A stretch of 34,339 nt of DNA, from the NCBI GenBank assembly GCA_016927695.1, contig JAFGME010000098.1, positions 1 through 34,339 on the forward strand, in the 5' to 3' direction. Of this stretch, positions 25,202 through 32,483 are shown one piece after another. The first letter of the stretch is position 1. Each line of letters opens with the position of its first letter. The stretch comes from Bacteroidales bacterium (lineage in GTDB: Bacteria > Bacteroidota > Bacteroidia > Bacteroidales > JAFGHD01). The translations under genes and the position numbers were made by a program. The notes beneath the pieces are model-generated. The model was not told the origin of the DNA. It did no database searches and saw only the letters and a list, made by a program, of their open reading frames with translations.

Positions 25202-28200
25202 TTACGGGATCAGACTCCCTTTTCCAACGTTGGGCACCCAGTTGTCGTTTTTATCCCCGTTGTTTACCTGGACGTCCATACTAAAGTCCCCTTCTTTGTA
25301 TCCCGAAGAGCCTGCCTGGACCCTCCATATATCATTTTTATCCCCGTTGTTAATCTGGCCGTCGGATTTGCCGTCTCCGCCAACCAAACCCCAGATTCCG
25401 CCTCCAAGGTGTTTATGACCGTTCACGTTTCCATACACCTGGCCAGCATCAATTGAATAATCATAAGTGTAGAGATTACCCGTGGGAATAATCGGATAGG
25501 CCGACATAATACCAAGGTGGTTTCTATGGTAAATTACAGCATAAAGGTTGTGGGTAACGGTGACAGGGAATATGGGAAAGTTGATTCCGTCCAATGCCAC
25601 TACATTGCCGCTCTTTGTGAGGAAGCAGGCCTGCTGTGCAATCATGGTTGATTTGTCTGCCCCTCCCGCTGTGGTGGCGTCCCTGAGTTCAACCAGTATC
25701 CAGTCGACCACATCGGCATTGGGAATGGCTGCAACCTGCTCGGTTCCGGTGTAATACCAGGTAGCTAAAGGATCAGAACCGTAAGGTTGAGAGAGCGGAA
25801 TCACGTTACCGAGATTCAGATCGGTATTCATGTCTGTTCCGTTGAAAGGCCCTTCGAGGAAGAGTTTAAGATCAAGCACAATGACAGGTTCTTCAATGAT
25901 CACGAGGTAGTCTTCCACTTCACCATCGGGAGCCTGACCGGTGTAGCTTAATCCCTGGTAAGTGCTGAAACGGAATCGGGCAAAGGAGAAGCCCGGCACA
26001 GCCGGTTGAGGCACAACAAAGTTTAAAATATTGCCACCGGGCATCAATGTGCAGTCAGAAAAAATATGCTCATTGGGTTCGGCCCAGCTTCCGTTTGCAT
26101 CAAAGTCGATCCATCCGTTGAAGAAACCCGGGGTAGAGGCTGTGACTATGATAGTGACAGGCTGACCTGGAATCAGGGTGGATGGTAACAATACCCCGTC
26201 TTCGTCATTGTTGCCGTCGTTATCATCACCCAGCGCATTGGGATCGGGCTGCCCGTCCGGATCGGGATCAATGCTGTTGCCAAGATAGACGTTGTAATCA
26301 ATGATATGGCGTGCGCCATCGTTCATGAGGAGAGTTGGATAGTATGGATCGGGTGTATCGCCGAAGTCGAGTTCAACCGGTGTTTCATCAGAAATAAATA
26401 CTTCATAATCTTCCACCTCGCCGTCACTGGCATATCCTGTAAAGGTCAGGCCCTGGGACGATGCAAACCTGAAGCGGGCAAACGACTGGCCGGGAAGGGA
26501 GACGGGAGGCACTATAAAATTCAGTACATTGGGACCTGCCACAAGGGGCATATCAAAAAAAACATGCTCAATGGGATCGCCCCAGAATCCGTTCCTGTTG
26601 AAATCGATCCAGGCATTCAGGTATCCGGGAACAGATGCTACCACAGTAACCGTAGCCGGCTGACCGATCAACAATCCTGAGTTAAAGGTAACACCGTCTT
26701 CATCATCGTTACCATCGCTATCGTCACCGAGAGCATTGGGACAGGACTGCCCGTCGGATTCACCGTCTGCCTGTAGGCCCAGGAAGCTTATTCCATCGAT
26801 AAAATGGTGGGCGCCGTTGTTGGTGGCAAGGGTGGGATATGGCTGATCGGGCGCATCACCCCAGTCAAAAAGATAACCTTCTGTCATGAACAGATAATCC
26901 TCGGTTTCGCCATTGTCAAATATACCTGAACCATCCCAGTTTTGGGGTACCTGTTGCTCGCTGATGGCAAATCTGGCCCAGACATATCCTGCATTCGGTC
27001 CAACCATTATGGGAGGGGGCATCAGGGCAGAGAGAGGCCCAATGAAACCATTGGGTACAGGGAAGTTAACAAGGGCATGCTCGGGAGCAATTGGCATACC
27101 CGGCCCGCAGGAATAAGTTCCACCCCAAACACCGTCCTGGTTCCAGTCGATCAACACGTTTACATAGCATATAGCCTGGTTGATGCTGATATTTTGAAGA
27201 TGGATATCAATATTCGGTCCCCAAAGGGCAGGAGAGCACACCATACCCAAAGGCATTGGCGGCGATCCGGGGCACAGAACCACTGTTTCAGCGCCCGGAG
27301 GGCCAATGATGGTGTAGGAGGCCGGAACCATGAGACCTGCATCACCGTCGCCATAACATTCATCCTGGTTGTATAAACCCGGAGTAAAAGAGGGGCAGAG
27401 TCCTGCGTTTCCATCAGGTTCCTGATCAGCCATTAGCCCGAAGAAGGCTCCGCCGGGGCTGTGCTGAACATAACCGGAAGGTCCAACACCAATACATGTT
27501 GGAAACTGGCCAACTACACCTAATCCGGCATAGGCAGGGGCGCCTTCAGGGGCATCGCCGAAATCAAAAACATCCGGACCATCGATCACTATCAGATAAT
27601 CCTCCACTTCACCGTCCGGCGCTACCCCGGTATAGGACAGGCCGGGTACTGAGGTGAGTCGGAACCTGGCAAAGGTGTTACCGGGTGTGGCATAGGGTGG
27701 AACGTTAACCAGGACAATATTTGACCCATCATTAACAGTAAAATCGATGATCACATGCTCCTCCATATCTGCCCATGATCCGTTCTTGTTCCAGTCAATC
27801 CAGGCGTTTACAAATCCCATGACAGGATTTCCCGTAAAATCGCCGCCCACATGGATATGAACCTGTGTTGTGCTTCCCGGTACAAAAGGATCGACAAAAA
27901 TTACATCCTCTTCGTCATCAATACCGTTCAGATCATCCCCCAACGCCAGCGGGTCAGGTTGTCCGTCTGGTTCGTGGTCCGGCCAATCAAGACCGAGATA
28001 GAGTGTGGAAATATGATGCATTGCCCCATTGTTGGCCAGTGTAGTAGGATATGGCGCAGGTGCATCGCCCAGATCGGTGCCGCCGACAAATAAAAGATAG
28101 TCTTCGGTTTCGCCTAAATCAAACTCCCCTGCCCCGGTCCAGGGAAGAGGAACCGGTACTTCGGTAAAAGAAAACCGGGCCCACACAAAACCGGTGTTGG

Positions 28201-28900
28201 GTCCGATAGTAAACGATGGAGGGCTGAGGATGGAAAGGGATCCCTGAAAGAAATTATATACCGGAAAATTGACCAGAACGTGTTCAGGAACGCTATTCCC
28301 GTTGCAGGAGGTGGAGGAACCACCCCAGGCTCCGCTCTGATCCCAGTCGATCAATACATTCACATATCCTGTATTCGGCCAGTTGTTTCCCGGTTCAGTA
28401 GTAAAGGAATTCAGGAAAATATCAATGTTGCTGCCCCAATAGGCTGTTTCGCAAGCAACGCCAATGCTTCCCCCGGGTGAAGCCGGACAGGTGGTAACCG
28501 CAAGTCCCCCTGTAAGATAGTTTTCAATAATGGTGTATGCGCCCGGAGTAATAAGACCTGCATCGTCTCCGAAACATTCATCGTTGTCATATGGCGGGAA
28601 ATCGGGGCAGCCATTTGCGTTTCCGTCAAATTCTGTATCTTTGTAAAAACCAAAATAACCTCCGCCAACATCCTGAATAAAGCCATGCCTGATAAATGAT
28701 CCGGGAAGTCCGGAATTAATACAGGTTGGAAACATGCCTTGAACCCCTTTTGAGGGATAGGCAATCGCCTCTTCCGGTGCATCTCCAAAATCAATTTCGA
28801 CAAGGCCTTGAGCCTTCACTACTTCAAATGACCACACGGCCAGAAAAAGAATGGCTGCCAGTAAGCAACCCATCATTCGTTTGTAAATTGTTGTTTTCAT
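25202..28900 (-). CDS. Secreted multi-module GEVED protein with agglutinin-like and dockerin-like C-terminus
   Basis: 1,232 aa with a signal peptide (residues 1-31, ending V-V-K-A-Q). Five GEVED modules follow, each opening D-F/L-G-D-A/T-P and closing G-E-(V/T)-E-D-Y. They are a long type A at about 36-271 and 446-672, with paired Cys and the V-L-I-D-W-(D/N)-Q motif, and a short type B at about 276-438, 678-835 and 845-1002, with G-D-D-x-(D/N)-G-x-(D/N)-D-E and W-I-D-(W/F)-N. Order is A-B-A-B-B. A conserved Bacteroidota region follows (about 1008-1170: L-F-L-E-G-P-F-N-G, P-L-S-Q-P-Y, V-E-L-R-D). The C-terminus has two D-G-Q-I/V-N-N-G-D-K-N-D-type calcium-loop repeats, ending G-K-G-S-L-I-P. 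It is probably cell-surface or extracellular and calcium-binding; ligand and function are unknown. No standard T9SS sorting domain was recognised. Confidence 0.88.
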   Translation of the reverse strand: MKTTIYKRMMGCLLAAILFLAVWSFEVVKAQGLVEIDFGDAPEEAIAYPSKGVQGMFPTCINSGLPGSFIRHGFIQDVGGGYFGFYKDTEFDGNANGCPDFPPYDNDECFGDDAGLITPGAYTIIENYLTGGLAVTTCPASPGGSIGVACETAYWGSNIDIFLNSFTTEPGNNWPNTGYVNVLIDWDQSGAWGGSSTSCNGNSVPEHVLVNFPVYNFFQGSLSILSPPSFTIGPNTGFVWARFSFTEVPVPLPWTGAGEFDLGETEDYLLFVGGTDLGDAPAPYPTTLANNGAMHHISTLYLGLDWPDHEPDGQPDPLALGDDLNGIDDEEDVIFVDPFVPGSTTQVHIHVGGDFTGNPVMGFVNAWIDWNKNGSWADMEEHVIIDFTVNDGSNIVLVNVPPYATPGNTFARFRLTSVPGLSYTGVAPDGEVEDYLIVIDGPDVFDFGDAPEGAPAYAGLGVVGQFPTCIGVGPSGYVQHSPGGAFFGLMADQEPDGNAGLCPSFTPGLYNQDECYGDGDAGLMVPASYTIIGPPGAETVVLCPGSPPMPLGMVCSPALWGPNIDIHLQNISINQAICYVNVLIDWNQDGVWGGTYSCGPGMPIAPEHALVNFPVPNGFIGPLSALMPPPIMVGPNAGYVWARFAISEQQVPQNWDGSGIFDNGETEDYLFMTEGYLFDWGDAPDQPYPTLATNNGAHHFIDGISFLGLQADGESDGQSCPNALGDDSDGNDDEDGVTFNSGLLIGQPATVTVVASVPGYLNAWIDFNRNGFWGDPIEHVFFDMPLVAGPNVLNFIVPPVSLPGQSFARFRFASSQGLTFTGYASDGEVEDYEVFISDETPVELDFGDTPDPYYPTLLMNDGARHIIDYNVYLGNSIDPDPDGQPDPNALGDDNDGNNDEDGVLLPSTLIPGQPVTIIVTASTPGFFNGWIDFDANGSWAEPNEHIFSDCTLMPGGNILNFVVPQPAVPGFSFARFRFSTYQGLSYTGQAPDGEVEDYLVIIEEPVIVLDLKLFLEGPFNGTDMNTDLNLGNVIPLSQPYGSDPLATWYYTGTEQVAAIPNADVVDWILVELRDATTAGGADKSTMIAQQACFLTKSGNVVALDGINFPIFPVTVTHNLYAVIYHRNHLGIMSAYPIIPTGNLYTYDYSIDAGQVYGNVNGHKHLGGGIWGLVGGDGKSDGQINNGDKNDIWRVQAGSSGYKEGDFSMDVQVNNGDKNDNWVPNVGKGSLIP

Positions 28901-29002
28901 AAATCTGTTTTTTTGTTTACAATGTCTATTTAAAATGTATTTACTGTTGTTGCCTTTTCAATGTCTGTAAGAATTTTATGACTCATTTGTTGCTTTTTAA
29001 AC

Positions 29003-29033
29003 CAAAAGTAGGTTCCGGCGAAAGCCATTGCAA
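29003..29033 (-). promoter_or_regulatory. Bacteroidota-type promoter of the GEVED protein gene
   Basis: On the minus strand TTG (complement of 29031-29033), 20 bp, then TACTTTTG (complement of 29003-29010). This matches TTG-N20-TAnnTTTG. It predicts a leader of about 95 bases before the ATG at 28900. It falls inside a 63-codon open frame, which argues against that frame being a gene. Confidence 0.6.
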
Positions 29034-29126
29034 CACTGATTGATGTAAAGGCATAACCGGAAGGGTAAATGGCAGGGGAAAATGATTGAGTGGTTGGGAA
29101 AATGGTTCTGAAATCCTGCAAAGTGC

Positions 29127-29159
29127 AAAAAAAGAAGCTGCCCCGACAGAGGCAGCTTC
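29127..29159 (-). terminator. Terminator downstream of the tail-fibre-like gene
   Basis: GAAGCTGCC (29134-29142) / GGCAGCTTC (29151-29159) with an 8-base loop, and seven T on the minus strand from 29133 down to 29127. It is 117 bp beyond the stop of the gene ending at 29276. It is a near-copy of the terminator at 25148-25180 and shares the flanking TCCATTTC. Confidence 0.88.
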
Positions 29160-29275
29160 TCCATTTCCATAGAGGGGTTGTATGGGAATTAGTGTATACT
29201 TCCCTTGTTCAGGGTAGTTTATGAGAATAAACTCCGGTTTATATTGAAAATTTCAGGTATAATTTACCGGCAAGG

Positions 29276-31585
29276 TCATTCCTCCCTGAACACTTCTATG
29301 GATTCCGGAATGTTTACCTTTTCAAACCTGCCGCCTTTGCTTTCGTTATCGCGGGCTACGATGCGGTAATCGAAACTGCATGTTGCGGGTTTCCCGTCCA
29401 TGGTAACACCTTTAACGGCAAAAGAATGGGGCGTCTTATTGCTGATAACCATCACGACAATATCTTCCGATACCGGAGTCAGGAATACCTGATAATTACT
29501 TACCGTGTTGGCTATTTCGGTAAAAGTTTCGTCGATCATCACGACCGCAGTTCCATTCACCAGTTCTGCAGAACCGCAATCTTCCAGGAGCGCCTCCGGG
29601 CTTTGGGTAGCCGCCATAGCGACATGTTGATTGGTTCCTTTTGAGGGGACACCCTTGAAGGTAAGCCAGGAGCCATCGATGTAAGCATTGCCGCTGTTGG
29701 TAATATAAAACCTTAGTGCCCCTCCCGGCCAGTCGCCGTCATAGGCCCGGATCAGGTCACCATTATAGCTCCAGGCGCCGACTCCGGTTCCATCATAATA
29801 ATTATGCCCGGCTACTCCAAACGAATTTGGCTGGTAATAACCATATGCCTGCCCATAAACGCCGGCGACTAAATTAGTTGCGTTATTCCCTGCGTTATGA
29901 AAACCAAAAACCCCGACATTTCCATTCGCATTGGTTTCATTTGACACATACAGGCCTCTTGACAGAGAAGTTTCCAATATATGCAACTTATAAACAGGAT
30001 TGTTAGTGCCTATTCCAAGGTAGCCATTATCATTGTTCCAGTGTAAATTACTATTATAGCCGAGTACACCCGGCCCCGTCCATATTGCTACTTTGTTTGC
30101 AGCGCCCGTGCCGGCCGGCGAGGGATTGTCAATCCAATCAATTCCCGCTCCGGTGGCGGATAGTATCTGACCACCCGTGCCGGCGGTATTATTAACATCA
30201 TACAGGGAGCCGGTAAGCCGCATGTTGCCGGTGATATGCAGTTTCTGCGTCGGAATGCTTTGATTGATCCCTATGTTGCCGGTTTCGGTAATGACAAGAC
30301 GGTCGTCCACACCGGCGGTAATAAATGTCAACGCGTCGTCGGAGTACCTGAAAAACATACCCGACCTTATGGCGGTGTTATCATCGTTAAAGGCGACGCC
30401 TGCGTAACTACCTCCGTTCAGTTCGAGATAGGCATAATCATTATCCTCTACAATCAAATCCGACAGACCTGAATAAATTCCACCTCCTGCTCCCGGTCCG
30501 CCATAAACATGCAACAAGGTAGAAGGAACGTTTGTTCCAATTCCAACATTTCCCTGTTCGGAAATAACCATACGGTTGTCAAATCCACCGGTTCTGAACG
30601 TCATGGCATCATTACTGTAACTAAACAGCAGACCCGCCCTGACGGATTCGTTGTCATCGTTGAAGGTAATACCGGCATAGCTACTGCCATTTAACTCCAG
30701 ATATGCATAATCGTTGTCTTCAATAATGGCATCCAGTAATCCCGGGTTATAAGAACCCCCGCCTCCCCCAGCGCCATTAAAAAGGTGAAAACCTGCTGCC
30801 GGACTTGTTGTTCCCAGTCCCAGCCTGTTGTTGATGGTGTCAAAATGGAAGCTGTTGGCATATCCGAGAGTGCTGTTACTTTTCCAGATGGCTACTTTAG
30901 GTCCCAATCCTGCACCTGTCAGCCCTGAGGGCAGATTAATCCAGTCGGTACCCCCAGCAGTGGACGACAGCACCTGCCCGCTGGTTCCTGCCTGATTATT
31001 GAGATCATACAATGCGCCACTAAGTCGCATGTTGCCGTTGACATGCAATTTTTGGGTAGGTGAGGCCACTCCGAGACCCACATTGCCGTTCACAGCAGGA
31101 TAGAGGTTAGCCCCCGAAACAACCCAGTCCTCGTCGGGTGCGCTCCCGGCCTGCATGGCATAGGGCACGCTCAAGAGCTCCGATGTACCCATATTGACAT
31201 AGGATGAACCGCCTGCCGGATCGAGTTCGGTCTTTAGATATTTAGGGTTTATACTCCAGTCAATGGCGCTGAAAACGCCGCTTACCGGAATTCCTTTCCC
31301 TATCTCAAGGGTAGCCAGGCCAAACCCGTTGGTGGTGGCATTGTGGGTTTCTGAATACACAACCGTTCCGGGAAGCGTTCCCTGGATAACCGACATCCGG
31401 AAGGAGACGCTCTGGTTGGCAATGATTGCCCCTGTATTATCCCTGGCTACTGCCTGGTATTTGAAGGCCTGCGGGACTTGTGAAAAGCCGGCTGCGGATA
31501 TAAGTGCTAAGAAGGCACCTAAGATAATCCCGGGACTGAGGTCCAGGGAAAGACCTTTTCTGAAAACTGAATACATCTGACTCAT
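29276..31585 (-). CDS. Secreted phage-tail-fibre-like repeat protein
   Basis: 769 aa. After a basic N-terminus and hydrophobic signal (to about 35, F-S-Q) comes a conserved N-terminal domain seen in Bacteroidota fibre proteins (Q-A-F-K-Y-Q-A-V-A-R-D-N-T-G, Y-V-N-M-G-T-S-E-L-L-S-V-P-Y-A-M-Q-A). Repeats of the tail-fibre type follow: G-N-V-G-I-G-T-x-x-P-x-x-x-L-H-V at about 168-182, 255-268, 345-360, 436-450 and 523-536. Two long internal duplications are visible (about 171-240 with 440-510; about 265-350 with 358-440). The C-terminal domain (about 660-765: V-M-I-D-E-T-F, Y-Q-V-F-L-T-P, F-D-Y-R-I-V-A-R) occurs in similar fibre proteins. No S74 auto-protease Ser-Lys motif was seen. It is probably a trimeric surface fibre; the target is unknown. 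Residue-rich Gly/Ala loops separate repeats. Confidence 0.8.
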   Translation of the reverse strand: MSQMYSVFRKGLSLDLSPGIILGAFLALISAAGFSQVPQAFKYQAVARDNTGAIIANQSVSFRMSVIQGTLPGTVVYSETHNATTNGFGLATLEIGKGIPVSGVFSAIDWSINPKYLKTELDPAGGSSYVNMGTSELLSVPYAMQAGSAPDEDWVVSGANLYPAVNGNVGLGVASPTQKLHVNGNMRLSGALYDLNNQAGTSGQVLSSTAGGTDWINLPSGLTGAGLGPKVAIWKSNSTLGYANSFHFDTINNRLGLGTTSPAAGFHLFNGAGGGGGSYNPGLLDAIIEDNDYAYLELNGSSYAGITFNDDNESVRAGLLFSYSNDAMTFRTGGFDNRMVISEQGNVGIGTNVPSTLLHVYGGPGAGGGIYSGLSDLIVEDNDYAYLELNGGSYAGVAFNDDNTAIRSGMFFRYSDDALTFITAGVDDRLVITETGNIGINQSIPTQKLHITGNMRLTGSLYDVNNTAGTGGQILSATGAGIDWIDNPSPAGTGAANKVAIWTGPGVLGYNSNLHWNNDNGYLGIGTNNPVYKLHILETSLSRGLYVSNETNANGNVGVFGFHNAGNNATNLVAGVYGQAYGYYQPNSFGVAGHNYYDGTGVGAWSYNGDLIRAYDGDWPGGALRFYITNSGNAYIDGSWLTFKGVPSKGTNQHVAMAATQSPEALLEDCGSAELVNGTAVVMIDETFTEIANTVSNYQVFLTPVSEDIVVMVISNKTPHSFAVKGVTMDGKPATCSFDYRIVARDNESKGGRFEKVNIPESIEVFREE

Positions 31586-32354
31586 AATTTTTTGTATAAG
31601 AGGTTAATAATAATTTCATGTGCCTGCATCGCCCTTACAGTATCTTTTTTATTCTAATACCATAAATCCGCAATAATGTGATTAATAAACCCTATTAAAA
31701 CATTGCGCAGATGTATCACAGACAATGCTTTGAGGGCTGAAAAACATCACCTGGGTCAGCGCTATAAAACAAACAAAGTATGACCGACAACAATTCCGGT
31801 ATCAAATTACAAAAAAAATCAATCTTGTAACCCTTTTGCAGAAATTTTTTTGTCAATCACGGGTTTCTGCCGCTACTGATCGGATTTGCGAAAAATACTG
31901 TGCTAAAAATAGCTGCATAACTGCGTCTATCAGAAAAACGCCTGGCATATTTACCGGCGGTGCAATCACCTATTTCCCCCCATCGGCTCACCGGCGACCC
32001 GTCTTATAATCGATATGGGTTGCAAATAATTTCCTGCAATATAATCCCTGTTTGTTGTTTTGATTGCATTTTTTTGTAAACTGAGGGCAGGTGGAAATAT
32101 CCGCTGGCAAGCGTTGTAAACGTTTTATTTGGTTTCATAATTGGTTTAAAGTGCGTTAAAATGAAAAAAATTGCCGGTACTTACCAGCAGCGCAAAAAGA
32201 CAGAACCGAAAGCAGAAAATTGAAAGGAAACCATTGTGAAAGGAAAAGAAATAAATGAAATATTGACAGTACATAGAATAAGCCGACACCCATTGCCGAC
32301 CCTTCTGTATTTATTATTTTCCCAACCGGACATTTTTAATTTTTCTGCCAGCCC
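31586..32354. other. Long non-coding stretch upstream of the tail-fibre-like gene
   Basis: About 770 bp without a supported gene. No tRNA, rRNA, riboswitch or array was recognised. An ATG at 32161 begins a 20-codon frame (MKKIAGTYQQRKK start) with no homology that I can recognise. The region presumably contains the promoter of the minus-strand gene starting at 31585, but no TAnnTTTG match was found in it. Base composition shifts to AT-rich toward 32100-32350. Confidence 0.5.
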
Positions 32355-32430
32355 ATCCCGAAAGCTTTTGGGAGCGCATGGTCAAGCCCCACAAGCCCGC
32401 GCTGAAACCAATCCCGAAAGCATTCGGGAT
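32355..32430. repeat. Pair of REP-like palindromes
   Basis: ATCCCGAAAGC occurs at 32355-32365 and again at 32411-32421, each time starting a hairpin. The second is perfect: ATCCCGAA (32411-32418) / TTCGGGAT (32423-32430) around AGCA. The first, TCCCGAAAGCTTTTGGGA at 32356-32373, is palindromic apart from one G:T-type position. Paired short palindromes of this kind are typical extragenic repeats (REP/REPIN-like) in Bacteroidota. They sit 54 bp before the broken 5' end of the helicase. Confidence 0.65.
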
Positions 32431-32483
32431 GCCAAAGAGCCCAATTTTCCTTCGAACATAAGACCGGAAACAAAATATTCTGT

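Noticed and set aside
28930-29121. A 63-codon minus-strand frame with a hydrophobic stretch
   Set aside because: It overlaps a good TTG-N20-TAnnTTTG promoter for the next gene and starts beside a terminator; more likely leader DNA.
32161-32223. A 20-codon frame starting MKKIAGTYQQRKK
   Set aside because: Too short and without context; no evidence of conservation can be judged here.
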